From Hirundichthys speculiger (lineage: Eukaryota > Chordata > Actinopteri > Beloniformes > Exocoetidae): a DNA stretch of 64,000 nt. A program made the translations under genes and the position numbers. How positions within the stretch are numbered: the stretch's first letter is position 1; every line of letters starts with the position of its first letter. Shown here piece by piece: positions 1 through 11,362 of this stretch. The stretch spans positions 1,116,001 to 1,180,000 of the forward strand of contig JAGFBZ010001926.1 in NCBI GenBank assembly GCA_018398805.1, in the 5' to 3' direction. The notes beneath the pieces were generated by a model, which worked only from the letters and a program-made list of their open reading frames with translations, was not told the DNA's origin and searched no databases.

Positions 1-1073
1 GGTATGAACAACACAATGACCTTAATTACAAGACAATGAGTGGTGTAGTCTGAAAGGTACAGGACTCCTTCTACTCTGAAGTGCAGATAAGGTCGCTTTC
101 AAAGTTCAGGACTTTGATACAGGTACAGGACATCATTCCTACCAACAACTATAATCTTCTACAATGATTCTGGACTGACTTTTATTGTACTGTCTAACCC
201 TTTCTTTTTTTATTTATTTTTTACTGCAAAACTATAACCTCCCTTTAGGAAATACAGTGATTAAATTGATTATAATTATATAAATAACCTTTCTCCATCA
301 CCGACCATAAATGAAGACATTGTGAGCAGCACAGTCTATAATACTTCTATAACAGATTATTGATTTAGAAATATAACTATTTTTAAACCACTGAAAAAGT
401 AAAAACATAACTTTGAAGTTCTGTTAATTTCTATTTAAACAAATACTAATCGCTAAAGCCCTTAGCTTGTTTTTAAATATGTACCTGGGGGAAAACAGCT
501 GACAGTGGCCACAGGCACTCTCCTTTTGGAGAATCTGGGAGTGATCATGATGTGAAGCTGGACTAACGGCTTGGAAGGATCAATTAAAGAGCAATGTTTC
601 ACCATCTAAAACAACTCAAGACTCCAAAGCAGTTCAATATAGATTGTACTAAGTTAATTTTGTCTTCACTTATCAATTAGTTAAATTGTTCTTTTATCAC
701 AGACAAAGACATTTTAGGTTGTTTATTTACCTGACATGTTTCGGCATGTACTTCCACCTTCATCAGAGTGTCACCGGTGTTTGTGTGACGCCTCATTTAT
801 CAGCTGATGGATGAAGGCGTGACTCACCTGTCAAATTTCAGTTCAATATAGGTTTATAGAAATGTATATGACATCACTTTTGCATCAGTTTTTTTTTTTT
901 TTTTTTTTTTTTTACAGTATTTTTATTACTGCAGAACATCCATGTTGCAACTTGTGTTACAAAATGGGTCCATGAGACTGTCGGGTGCAATTCACACATT
1001 GTGAATGTAGTGTCCCTGAAAACGTGAAAATGTACTTCTCTATCAGCCGTTCTTCTGAGTAGCTGTTAGCTTG

Positions 1074-1245
1074 CAGGGGTGGGCAATCCCAGTTCCTGAG
1101 GGCCGCTGTTCTGCATGTCTTAGATGTTTTCCTGCCACAACACACCTGATTCAAATGAATGGATCACCATCAACTTGTCATCAACGTCTCCACTTGACTG
1201 TTAATGAGCCATTCATTTGAATCATTATGTGATGATCTGTTTCTT
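1074..1245 (+). mobile_element. hAT-type MITE, 3'-truncated
   Basis: It begins CAGGGGTGGGCAATCCCAGT and continues with a GGGCCGCTG/CTGCATGTCTTAGATG block and ACACACCTGATTCAAAT. I recognise this as a very common palindromic teleost hAT-like MITE. The matching right end (GCCCACCCCTG) is missing, so the copy is cut off where the next repeat begins near 1252. A second, more complete relative is at about 48167-48378 in the first intron of fkbp14. Confidence 0.6.
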
Positions 1246-1254
1246 GGAATTCAA

Positions 1255-1765
1255 TGGCCACGGTTACATTATGTTTTTTAATTCTGAATTAAATAATTCT
1301 GAATTAAACTATTTTCCTTTGACTTTGGAAATAGTAATTCCGAATTGAGGTTTACATGGAAAACACGTTGGATCGGCTTTATCCAATTTCGCTTAAGGTC
1401 TGGGGGTTGGGAAGAGTTCTGATTTTACGTCTTTACGTATTTACGTCTACCGGAAGAAAACAAACTTATATCTTAAACAAACTCGATTAGCAGCAACATG
1501 TAGGACTACATTATTAACTTCCTTTTTGGATTTGTTTTGATTTTATTTTTGAAGCAGAATGAGTGTGTACATGACCGCGGAATTATTCTATTCGGATTTA
1601 AAATCAGAATAAACCAGCCACTTACTTCTGAATTAAGTTTAATTCGGAATGGTCATTTTCATTCGGAATTAGGTATTTACATGGTAATTTTTAAGCATTT
1701 TAAATCGGATTTAATTGTTAATTCTGAATTAAAGAGGAATTAAACTTCCCATGTAAATGCACTAA
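1255..1765. mobile_element. Harbinger-like MITE with TTAATTCNGAATTAA motifs
   Basis: The segment opens with GGTTACATTATGTTTTTTAA and closes with TTTAATTCC...CCCATGTAAATGC, imperfect inverted ends related to GTTTACATG. Between them are many copies of AATTCNGAATTA. A related copy lies in opposite orientation at about 9275-10036, sharing the terminal GGTTACATNATG block, the GTTTACATGGAAA block and a stretch around GGCTTTATCCAA. That copy carries a Myb/SANT-like coding remnant, which suggests the PIF/Harbinger superfamily; the assignment is inferred. Confidence 0.5.
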
Positions 1766-2745
1766 ATGTGTTGGAGCAGGGAAGCATACAGGACAGTGCC
1801 CCCATCCCCCCAGGACCAGATTTGAGGAAGACTCCTGAAGGGTTCCTATGCACTGCACAGCGTCTGTAATCGTATAACATTATAACATCGCACACTGTAC
1901 GATTTTATATTTTCTAAATCTTGGGTACGATGTCAAGAATGGCATGCACAGACTGTACGTTGATGGAATATGGACGGGTGTATAATTGTGTAATCATGAA
2001 ATATACAACACATGAAATAAACCGCTCTGTTGTAGCATTTACGTGTGCCAAAAATGGCTTTTAAAAAAAAGGCAGGGGAGGAGAAGAGTGTGTTACCAGT
2101 CATGTTGATAGAGAGAGAAGGCCAACTTTGAATTCTTATTTTTCTTTGGAATGGTGCTAGGTCACAATATTCAATATGTCAATTTAAGTTGTATTTTATT
2201 TGGTTAATGAGTTGATGGAGCTATGGAAAGTTCTCACACTCTCAGGTAGTCTCTGATGGCAAGACCAGTGATACGGCCCTTGTCAAAGTGCCTGTATTGT
2301 AGGACGTAGAACAGCCAATTTTGACCAAAGATATCCTCAGTTCTTCCTTGATGTTGATCTTTCATCTGTGACAGCCCAAAATTATGTATATGTATAGAAG
2401 CCCCAAAGCTATAGGTAAACTTTACTGGTATTTTTCACATTGATAAGAAATTGAACAAATGATAAAGTTCTGGTTTGGGGCCCGCCACAGATCACAAACT
2501 TACAGATCAGGTGTCTGTAATACCTGTGTAAATATTCAAAGTTAAAAAGCAAAGAGGAAAAGCACAAACTGGAGAGATGTACAAAGTTGATGGCATGCAA
2601 GAGTGGCATGAAAATGCTTGGGGACTAGGAGAGGCAGTCAATGCATCATTAAAGCTGCCCCTAACAGTTTTTTTGAATTCATTTTATGAACAATCTGTTG
2701 CAAGCATCTGATTTTTTTTAATGTTTTATTTTTCCTCTCCCTCAG

Positions 2746-3029
2746 GTTATACGCCTGCCTTGGCTTGTGCCCCCAACAAAGATGTGGCAGACTGCCTAGC
2801 CCTCATCCTGGCCACCATGATGCCTGTGTCCCCCTGCACCCCGGCACCCACCCTCCCTTTCAGTGCCATTAACCACTACACTACCAGCCCCTCCAAAAGT
2901 ATCACTTTTGACAGCCTGCCAGTGCTACGCGGCGAGCACAGTTCCTACTGCAGCTTCAACAATGTCAGTCATCACGACGGCTTCTACAAAGACGAGGAGC
3001 TCAATGACTCTGATTCAGAGACGTACTGA
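2746..3029 (+). CDS. ankrd28: ANKRD28 C-terminal coding exon (partial gene)
   Basis: This is the last coding exon of an ankyrin-repeat regulatory subunit of protein phosphatase 6. It starts after a pyrimidine-rich acceptor (CTCCCTCAG) and runs to TGA at 3027-3029. The peptide opens with the end of the final ankyrin repeat ([19 protein letters not shown]), passes through [12 protein letters not shown] and a Ser/Thr/Pro-rich tail, and ends SSYCSFNN...[10 protein letters not shown]. That ending matches ANKRD28 rather than ANKRD44 or ANKRD52, as I remember those families. The rest of the roughly 1050-residue protein lies left of the window; 1-2745 is its last intron. The neighbour hacl1 is also near ANKRD28 in human, which supports the call. 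Teleosts have ankrd28a and ankrd28b, and I cannot tell which this is. Confidence 0.9.
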
Positions 3030-4261
3030 GGGACAGAAAGAAGCGATAAATGCATCAACACAAACACTGTGTCTTAGAAAATCACTCGCCGCAAGCTAGG
3101 GAGGTCAGAAAAAGGCGCAAGCCCCCATAGGAGCCTTAAGAGTTCACCACCACCAGAAAGCAAGCGAGGGACGAGGTGCAGCAGGCTGGCCCACATTCAT
3201 CCCGACCTCATCCAGCACAAGGTGTTCTCCAGCAGATACTGGGCTCCAGTAATCACTGCTGTACAAACACCCACTTACTGAGTGTGGAAAAACTGAACTT
3301 GATGGAAAATAGCAACTGTTTATTGGCAATAACGAGCTGAAGAGGTGTAATTGCACTCCAGAGTTAAACCAACAGGGACCAAAAGACATGGATGCATTTT
3401 AACCCAGTTTTAACTGTAAACAACCGAGGCTAAGAATTTTTGAGTTGATTGGTTAGCGAGGACAAGGGGGAAAACTTTCATTGATTGATATCTGCACACT
3501 ACATCCATCGGAATGCACTTGTGTTTCAAGTTTGTAAGTCATACAGGGGAAAAAAAAAAAAAACATTTATTTTTTTGAGATCAAAATTTTAATATACCCA
3601 TTTTAATGTCTTAAACTCCTTGTCCTCTAGAAATCTGGTTCACTGACCTGAGTAATTTCAAAATATTTGATACATGCACCAGTTGATCAACCCCACCTTT
3701 GTATACTGACTTGTTCATTACAGTTTAGTCTTTAAAGAATAAATTATTTGTGTACTTTTGGTTCTTTTTCATGTGTTAATTTTGTGCCTTCATTAGTTAC
3801 CGAGAAGACCTGGGTTTGTAGAGGCAGCTGTATAGTTACAGTGAAAGTGCGCATTAGTTAACTAATTAAAGCACTGATTCAATTCTGAGGCATCTAAGCT
3901 CAGCTTTCTAAACAGAAACACTGTAAACCAAGGATAGGGCAGCATTTGATTTTCTTCTGAGTGATATTTTTGCTCTTATATTCATTTTGCTTGCTTTAAT
4001 TTAAAAAGTAAAAAAAAAAAAAAACAAGGAACCACTCAATCATACTGGATTTAAAAACTCCCAGTTTTGTCTGTTGATAAGTGATTTTAACTGGAAATAT
4101 GTACATTTGCTAGCTTCAATAGAATGGGAAAGGATTATTCTTTTCCTTGCTTTTTCTTGAAGAGGAATGAAACTAGCATGTATATAGAAATTGACTGTGA
4201 ATTCAAAAATCCAATGAATTCTTTCAGTACTGAGATTGCTGTATATTTTATGAGTAATAAA
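3030..4261 (+). other. ankrd28: ankrd28 3' UTR with candidate polyadenylation signals
   Basis: Non-coding sequence after the ankrd28 stop. AATAAA hexamers at 3738-3743 and 4256-4261 are candidate early and late polyadenylation signals. The region is AT-rich with short A-runs near 3550 and 4010. I see no repeat ends in it, and a known repeat begins only after 4290, which fits a UTR of about 0.7 or 1.2 kb. The exact transcript end is inferred. Confidence 0.55.
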
Positions 4262-4289
4262 TGAGTTATTTAATAATGAACGTGAGTCT

Positions 4290-4737
4290 TTCTATCGTTA
4301 TCTTTTCCTTTTGGCTGTTCACTTCAGGGGTCACCACGGCAAATCATCTGCCTCCATTTAACCCTATCCTGTATCCTCACTAACCAAACTCATGTCCTCT
4401 TTCTAGATCCATAAATCTGCTCTTTGGTCTTCCTCCAGGCCTCCTTTTTCCTGGCAGTTCCAAGCTCATCATCCTCCTACCGATACATTCATTATCCCTC
4501 TTCTATAGGTGTTCAAACCACCTATGCTACTTCCAACTCTGCCTCCTGTCTTTTCCTCGGTGTCATGGTCTCTAAACCAGACAACTTTTATGGTCCCTGC
4601 TTGTCCAGACTTCTCCATACAATACCAAAGCTCCCTCTGAAGCTTTCTCAGGGTCTACAAAGACACAGTGGAGCTCCCTCTGACCTTCTCTGTGCTTCTA
4701 TGTCAACATCCTCAAAGCAAATATTGCATCTGAAGTA

Positions 4738-4760
<23 letters not shown>
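4290..4760 (-). mobile_element. Non-LTR retrotransposon (RTE-like LINE) 3' fragment, antisense
   Basis: Read on the minus strand, the segment gives LELPGKRRPGG followed by RPKSRFMD, a characteristic end of reverse transcriptases of abundant fish LINEs, and then a relic of the usual MIRCGDP motif (antisense of GGGGTCACCACGGCAAATCATCT region). The frame is broken by stops, so this is a dead copy. A T-run of about 30 at 4741-4771 sits inside or beside it. The clade (RTE/Expander-like) is from memory and uncertain. Confidence 0.55.
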
Positions 4761-4773
<13 letters not shown>

Positions 4774-5756
4774 GTATGAACCCAAACCATACTGCTGTTC
4801 ACAAACGTTCACTCCTTCTGTTAGTCTAACTTCCACTACTCTTTCCCACAGGTTCATTGTATGGCTTATCAACTTTCAAAGTCCATTGCCTGTTTGCTCT
4901 GTCCACTGTGTAAATACATTACACAGAGGGTATTTTTGCACATAACTAGGAACATTTTTGAGATAAACTTGAGTTTTAGTTCCAAGGGACTGGAAAAGGA
5001 CATATTTTATGGTACACTAAGGAAGCTGTTTAGTTTTATTTAAAAATTCAAATGTTATCAATTTCTTGGAAATGTTTGATATAAATTGAAAATTATGTTT
5101 TTAAATTGATGCATAGAGCTTTTCTGATGGTAAAGTCAATTTTTATTTTTCCAGTGTTCCAAGACGTATTTATTTGTTGCAGGGGTTAAATTGGGATTGG
5201 TTATGTGGGGGGGTTCTGCCTTGTATCCCCCCTGCCTCAATATACTTTTTGGAAAATAAGCCTCTAATTTGATAACCATATATTGCACAGAGATAACAGA
5301 GATATACACCTTATCTGTGTGTTGTAGGCCTATGTGTGTCTTGTAGTCTTGAATGTAGATTGGTTGGCCAATGTAACTGATTGTACAGGTTGTTGTACAT
5401 TGGTTTGAAGGAAATGATTAGTGGGGGGTCTGGGGGTCCTCCCCCAGAAGTTTTTTATTATCATACATGTTATTTGCTGAATTCGGTGCATTTTAATAAG
5501 TTGTTAGCTGACTTTACAGATGTAGGTTGAGCAAGATCATATAAAATCTTGTCACATGCCTACAGGTGAAAAATGTGAAAGAGAAATGTTCAGTGAGAAA
5601 ATTTGAAGGCTTGCACAATCTTAAACCAAAACAGTTGATTTATTATACAATAAATTTCAAATTTCAAATTACAATATTATACAAAAAATCTATATATTTC
5701 AATGCAGCAGAACACATACTGTCTAAAAACAAAAACACAATATATTTAGATCAGTA

Positions 5757-6053
5757 TTATTTTTTCCCCTCTTCAGTATTATTTGATATTTTGTTTTTAA
5801 TAATCGTCACTGACGATGCTTCTTTGCATGTTTTGCATCCCAGCTTTTTGTCTTTTACTACAAGAAAAGGATAGGCCTTAGTGAAATATTCAAACTGGTC
5901 TCTCTTCCAGCAGTCAGGCAAGTTCTCCCTTGTAGCTCCTATTATTCTCTCCTCTGCTCCTCTCATCGGCACATCTTCCTCTGCTCCTCTGGTCCTCTCA
6001 TCGGTACAGCTTCCTCTGCTCCTGTCTCGCAAAATGATTGCGAGATCTCGCAA
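5757..6053 (-). pseudogene. Transposon-derived TTF-type zinc-finger N-terminus, left arm
   Basis: The minus-strand frame contains CWKRDQFEYFTKAYPFLVVK followed by a Cys-rich KLGCKTCKE segment. I recognise this as the start of the TTF-type/hAT-derived zinc-finger proteins common in fish genomes. It stops after about 98 codons, far short of a transposase. A short tandem duplication of the GAGCAGAGGAAG.. unit is present here but not in the right arm. Confidence 0.5.
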
Positions 6054-6176
6054 AGTTGTTTTCTTTTAAAGTAGCGTCAATGAACGGAAGACGGCAGTGT
6101 TGATAGTCAGTGGCGTCATTAGGCCTATTTATAGGCCTACTATTTATTCTTAAGCCCCCCTAAATAATTAGGTTTA

Positions 6177-6306
<130 letters not shown>

Positions 6307-6725
6307 AAGCGCTGACAAATTCAATATGAAGTGACCAGAATATGAGTTTAAATAAATAATTGTGTAACCTGTCACTATTCACTTAAATATGATCATAAAT
6401 CTGTCAGTGCGTCGTTATCCAATCCATTCCACTTGTTCATATTGAGAACGCCCACATCTCTGAAAATCCAGTCCATGTTTTCCCTGCGACCTTGCTTGCA
6501 CTCCTGTGTGTACCCCGAAGCACACAGAGCCGACTCGAACCGCATGAGTAGAACATGACTCACTGAAGGATGGACATAAGAAAGTTTTTCAAGACAGTAA
6601 GTATTGATCACTGCTGATAGTAACAGTTAGTTAGCTCCAGCCCCCAGCTAACAGCAGAAAGTCCCGTGTAATTAATGAACCAAGTGCTCCCTGGCTGACA
6701 AATAAAAACCTAGTTTGCACACTAC

Positions 6726-8700
6726 TATGGGGTGCCGAATGTAAAAACTTGATTACAGTTTTCAAACTGATATATTTTCAATATTTAGCTCATTTTCTTC
6801 ACATTTAGCTCATTTTACACACATTTGAGACATAAATTATTTAAAATGTTAAATCTAAATGTTAAATGTTAAATTTAAATATTAAATCTAAATCTAAATG
6901 TTAAATCTAAATATAAATGTTAAATATAAATCTAAATATTAAATATAAATCTAAATGTTAAATGTTAAATCTAAATATTAAATCTAAATCTAAATGTTAA
7001 ATCTAAATCTAAATATTAAATCTAAATCTAAATGTTAAATATAAATCTAAATATTAAATCTAAATCCAAATGTTAAATGTTAAATCTAAATATTAAATCT
7101 AAATCTAAATGTTAAATCTATATGTAAATGTTAAATCTATATCTAAATGTTAAATTTTAAATCTAAATATTAAATCTAAATCTAAATGTTAAATCTAAAT
7201 CTAAATATTAAATCTAAATCTAAATGTTAAATATTAAATCTAAATATTAAATCTAAATCTAAATATTAAATCTAAATCTAAATGTTAATCTATATCTAAT
7301 GTTAAATCTATATCTAAATGTTAAATCTTAAATCTAAATATTAAATCTAAATCTAAATGTTAAAAATCTTAAATTAAATATTAAATCTAAATCTAAATGT
7401 TAAATCTAAATCTAAATGTTAAATGTTAAATCTAAATATTAAATCTAAATCTAAATGTTAAATCTATATCTAAATGTTAAATCTATATCTAAATGTTAAA
7501 TGTGTCGCCGAGTGTAAAGCGGGTTATTTAGAGGATTTACAAATGTCCCATGCCCCGTAAAGTCTCACAGCCGCACAACCACGCCCACACCACTGATTAG
7601 GATCAATGGGAAGAGGGCTTGAGGGAGAGTCGGGACTCGAACATGGCTGCCTCCCTGCCTGTGGAAGATGGGGCCGGTACCGCTGCTGAACAACCGCTTG
7701 AAGTGCAGCCTGCACACCCGCCAACACGCCCGTTCAATGTCTTCCACAGGCAGGGAGGCAGCCATGTTCGAGTCCCGACTCTCCCTCAAGCCCTCTTCCC
7801 ATTGATCCTAATCAGTGGTGTGGGCGTGGTTGTGCGGCTGTGAGACTTTACGGGGCATGGGACATTTGTAAATCCTCTAAATAACCCGCTTTACACTCGG
7901 CGACACATTTAACATTTAGATATAGATTTAACATTTAGATATAGATTTAACATTTAGATTTAGATTTAATATTTAGATTTAACATTTAACATTTAGATTT
8001 AGATTTAACATTTAGATTTAGATTTAATATTTAATTTAAGATTTTTTTAGATTTAGATTTAATATTAGATTTAAGATTTAATTTAGATTAGATTTAACAT
8101 TTAGATATAGATTTAACATTTAGATTTAGATTTAATATTTAGATTTAGATTTAATATTTAGATTTAATATTTAACATTTAGATTTAGATTTAATATTTAG
8201 ATTTAGATTTAACATTTAGATTTAGATTTAGATTTAATATTTAGATTTAAAATTTAACATTTAGATATAGATTTAACATTTACATATAGATTTAACATTT
8301 GGATTTAGATTTAATATTTAGATTTAACATTTAACATTTGGATTTAGATTTAATATTTAGATTTAATATTTAACATTTAGATTTAGATTTAATATTTAGA
8401 TTTAGATTTAACATTTAGATTTAGATTTAATATTTAGATTTTTAACATTTAGATTTAACATTTAGATTTATATTTATATTTAGATTTATTTAATTTAACA
8501 TTTAGATTTAGATTTAACATTTAGATTTAAGATTTAATATTTAAATTTAACATTTAACATTTAACATTTAGATTTAACATTTTAAATAATTTATGTCTCA
8601 AATGTGTGTAAAATGAGCTAAATGTGAAGAAAATGAGCTAAATATTGAAAATATATCAGTTTGAAAACTGTAATCAAGTTTTTACATTCGGCACCCCATA
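6726..8700. mobile_element. 2-kb foldback (long inverted repeat) element with 6-bp target duplication
   Basis: The ends TATGGGGTGCCGAATG and CATTCGGCACCCCATA are exact inverted repeats, flanked on both sides by CACTAC (6720-6725 and 8701-8706), a plausible target-site duplication. Each arm has about 120 bp of terminal sequence (ACTTGATTACAG.., CATTTAGCTCATTTT..) and then about 650 bp of degenerate TTAAATCTAAATCTAAATG repeats. The centre (about 7502-7911) is a GC-richer near-perfect palindrome. No transposase is visible, so it would need an enzyme from elsewhere. The family is not recognised. Confidence 0.7.
7502..7911. repeat. GC-rich core palindrome of the foldback element
   Basis: Arms of about 165-170 bp (7502-7670 and 7738-7911) are close to perfect inverted copies, including ACATGGCTGCCTCCCTGCCT and its complement and GGGCGTGGTTGTGCGGC. 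The spacer is about 65-70 nt (about 7671-7737). Because of the symmetry, both strands give nearly the same short open frames; these are a by-product of the palindrome and not evidence of a gene. Confidence 0.75.
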
Positions 8701-8837
8701 CACTACAGACAATCTCTGCGCACGTCTGTGCACTCTTTTTTACAATATACTATCTTTGGGATGGCTTCATTCCGGAGCATCAGCTGTGTTTCTCACTTGA
8801 GCTGAGCTCATTCAGTATGATTATCATCAGTGGATAA

Positions 8838-8866
8838 TAATAATAATAATAATACACTAATAATAA
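8838..8866. repeat. (ATA)n-type microsatellite
   Basis: A short run of ATAATAATA repeats at the edge of the foldback element's right flank. Confidence 0.8.
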
Positions 8867-9137
8867 TCACTCCACCTCCCGTATTGACCTGTAGGAGTCA
8901 GGGCAGAGGGGCAGAGGAGCACAGGGAGTGAGAGGGGAGAGACCTTTACCAGAAAGGTGAGTCTAAAGGATTTCACAGGATAGAGTCATTTGAGATGCAG
9001 ACAGCCTTGGAATTTTATGGAACTCATATGGTGCACCTTGACTGAAATGTTTCATATTTCATATTCATATTAAGACTAATTTAACTTGAGCTTTTATTGA
9101 GGAGTGTAATGATTAGAAAGTGGAGAAAGCAAAGATA

Positions 9138-9154
9138 TATATATGTATATATAT

Positions 9155-9206
<52 letters not shown>

Positions 9207-9212
9207 ATATAT

Positions 9213-9251
<39 letters not shown>

Positions 9252-9266
9252 ATATATTATATATAT
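9138..9266. repeat. (AT)n microsatellite
   Basis: About 125 bp of nearly pure AT/TA repeats with a few interruptions (TATAATATATATCATATA). It abuts the left end of the second Harbinger-like copy. Confidence 0.9.
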
Positions 9267-9387
9267 CTTAAGTTAATTCGGAATTGACATTTGCATATGG
9301 AATTAAGTGTTTACACATGGTAACTTTTATTCGGCTTTAACTTTAATTCTGAATTAAAGAGGAATTAAACTTAAAAATGGGAAGTTT

Positions 9388-9468
9388 GGGAATAAACCAG
9401 CCACTTACTTCGGAATTAAGTTAATTCCGAATTAACTTAATTCCGAAGTAAGTGGCTGGTTTATTCCC
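9388..9468. repeat. Perfect 39-bp-arm palindrome
   Basis: GGGAATAAACCAGCCACTTA...AGTTAATT and its exact complement are separated by only CCG (9427-9429). The Harbinger-like copy at about 1602-1650 has one arm only, so the second arm here arose by inverted duplication. Confidence 0.85.
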
Positions 9469-9540
9469 ATTTTAATTCCGCATTAAGTAATTCCGCGGTC
9501 ATGTATACACTCATTCCTCTTTAAATTAATTCCCGTCTTT

Positions 9541-9774
9541 TTGCGCATGCTCGTTCTCTTGCCCGTCTGTTGCGATGACGCTTATATTCCGCCAGCACGC
9601 AGTAAACGGTGTTCAAGAGCAGAGACGATTTATTTAATAAATAGCTTGGAGGAACTGGAAATAATTAAAAGAACAGATGGCAGGAAACATAAAAATTGTG
9701 AGCTTTTCAAAGCGGCCAGGTTAAATGAAGGAGGTTTCGCAGATAAAGACGCCACCCAGGTCAAAAATAAGTGA
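9541..9774 (+). pseudogene. Myb/SANT-like domain remnant of a Harbinger-type transposon
   Basis: About 75 codons. The segment ending CELFKAARLNEGGF followed by DATQVKNK matches the pattern of Myb/SANT-like (trihelix) DNA-binding domains of Harbinger-type second proteins (KRNxxLF..A..LxEGGF.xKxAxQVKNKWKNLK). The frame stops just where the final WKNLK helix should follow. It sits inside a Harbinger-like repeat, which supports the call. Confidence 0.5.
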
Positions 9775-10487
9775 AATGTTGTTGTTAACCAGTTAGCTAA
9801 TTTTTTTTTCTTCCGGTAGATGTAAAGACGTCCGCCCCTCTATCCAATCAGAACCCTTCCCAACCCCCAGACCTAAAGTGGAGTTGGATAAAGCCGAACT
9901 AACGTGTTTTCCATGTAAACCTTAATTCGGAATTACTATTTCCATGTAAACTCGAAGGAAAATAGTTTAATTCGGAATTATTTAATTCCTAATTTTAATT
10001 CCGAATTAAAAAAACATCATGTAACCGCAGCCATTGTGTGATCAACAGGCAAGGTCAAGTCAGAGAGCAAGGGAATCCAGGGATGGATCAAGAGGCAGAG
10101 GAAGATCAAGTTATCACAGAGAGAGAAGGAGAGCAAGCAGATATAAGACTTATACTGTATACTTATACTGTATTGTATAAAAAGACTGAAATAATAATAT
10201 TAATAAATTATTTCTCAGTCTTTATTAGCTGTTTGTGAAATGTTGTGCTCACACGCTACATTCGCTCACATCCTGTGCATCTCTTGGGGGCTAAGCCTCC
10301 CCTAAACCTAGTGACGCCCCTGGTCAACAGCGTCCTGCATCAGCCAGTAAGCGCCTCTGCGCGCGACGTTGCGCTGGTAGACCGGCGTGCGTGCGGGCTC
10401 TGCGCAAAGACGCGTCACCACGTACAGTGTTGTCATGACAACCCTGAAGGAAATTTGCATGGGAGCTCCCTCACGTGGCTTTACAAT

Positions 10488-10525
10488 GTGACGTCATTGA
10501 TGGCACGTGAGAAGAGTAGTATATA
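10488..10525 (+). promoter_or_regulatory. CRE and TATA promoter-like cluster inside the mobile block
   Basis: TGACGTCA at about 10490-10497, CACGTG at 10505-10510 and TATATAAGG at about 10521-10529 lie in order within 40 bp, followed by an unusually GC-rich stretch to about 10795. This is the spacing of a TATA promoter with an upstream CRE. It may drive a transposon transcript that includes the spliced-looking exon at 11363-11685. No transcript evidence is available here. Confidence 0.4.
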
Positions 10526-10837
10526 AGGAGGTCACACACTGTCAAATCTTCAGTGGGTCCCCTCGGGGAACCACGGGGAGCCTGGTGCTTGGATGGCGCC
10601 GGGACCGCTGCTATGGGCAGCAGACGGTCCCATTGCACGCGCCAGATCCGCACCGCGCAGAGGCTCGCTCTCTCCCTTGCCAGCCAAGGGGGGTCGCGGG
10701 CCGAGCATTGCGCGGTGGTCCGTGATCTCCCTTGGCTTGCCAGGGGATTCCAGTGCCCTATCTCCGCGGCCCATACGTGCGCCGCCGGCGTGGCCCACTC
10801 TTTTAAAAACTCAAAAATAACACCCCAACCATCCATT

Positions 10838-10886
10838 GTTGGTGGTTAGTAGTGCATGGTGGCACCACGCAGTACTAACCACCAAC
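10838..10886. repeat. 49-bp near-perfect hairpin
   Basis: GTTGGTGGTTAGTAGTGCAT pairs with the 3' half (GTACTAACCACCAAC); the 24-bp arms match at 22 positions with a one-base centre. It lies just after the GC-rich patch. It does not form a tRNA cloverleaf. Confidence 0.75.
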
Positions 10887-11126
10887 AAACCTTACTTTTT
10901 ATTTATTTTGTTTTGCCTCTTTTTGGGCGTTAAAACACCTAATTAAAGCGTGGATTCATGCTTTTACTTTATACTCACCAGCAACCGCTTATGTCCAAAC
11001 AACACAATATTAACTATCGACATATTCTTTTTCATTTTCATTTTAAGAATGAAATTGAAAACGACCCTGCCTAATGGTATCATCCTCTTCTCACTAAACT
11101 TACTTGTGGGTTGTGGTGGGGCTAAT

Positions 11127-11268
11127 TGGGTGCTCAGGAGAGGAGAGGAAAGGAAAAAGACTGAGGGAGGAGAGAGACAGAGAAGGTGAGGAAACAGACA
11201 GGAAAGATAGAGGGAGGAGGGGAGAGGAGAGAATAAGACTGAGGAAGGACAGAGACAGAGAGGAGAAT
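11127..11268 (+). repeat. Polypurine tract
   Basis: About 140 nt almost entirely G/A (GAGGAGAGGAAAGG.., GGGAGGAGGGGAGAGGAG..). It is upstream of the acceptor at 11362 and could form triplex DNA. It may just be decayed simple repeat. Confidence 0.7.
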
Positions 11269-11362
11269 TGTGGATACATAATTTTTTTTTTGCACTATTT
11301 AAGTGTACAGTATATGTATGTACAGTTCTTCCTAATTGTATTTTATATATTCTTTTTAACAG

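Larger units (their letters stand above)
1..2745 (+). other. ankrd28: Last intron of ankrd28 (5' part outside window)
   Basis: No coding exon is recognisable here. It contains a T-run at about 890-914, a truncated hAT-type MITE (1074-1245) and a Harbinger-like MITE (about 1255-1765). The stretch at about 725-850 (CATGTTTCGGCATGT, then CTTCATCAGAGTG) looks like a common fish interspersed repeat, but I cannot classify it. The remainder is AT-rich and shows nothing I can name. Confidence 0.6.
9275..10036 (-). mobile_element. Harbinger-like element, longer copy, opposite orientation
   Basis: Inverted relative of the copy at 1255-1765. Its right end reads AAACATCATGTAACCGCAG and it carries the same AATTCGGAATTA motifs and the CCATGTAAAC block. 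Unlike the first copy it retains a coding remnant (9541-9774) and an 81-bp perfect palindrome (9388-9468). It is probably a deleted derivative of an autonomous element. Confidence 0.5.

Noticed and set aside
4424..4945. 173-codon plus-strand open frame
   Set aside because: It is the antisense of a LINE reverse-transcriptase end plus translated T-run; no protein-like features.
7760..7790. tRNA-like B-box (GTTCGAGTCCC) in the foldback core, suggesting a tRNA-derived SINE
   Set aside because: No matching T-stem pairing, A-box at proper distance or acceptor stem was found.
7565..7843. Mirror-image open frames of about 74 codons on both strands (sharing MRESRDSNMAASLPVED)
   Set aside because: They are produced by the core palindrome reading alike on both strands; no splice sites, no known domain.
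10471..10849. Several overlapping open frames on both strands in the GC-rich patch
   Set aside because: Long open frames arise by chance in GC-rich DNA; the peptides (Arg/Pro/Gly-rich) match nothing I know and overlap each other.
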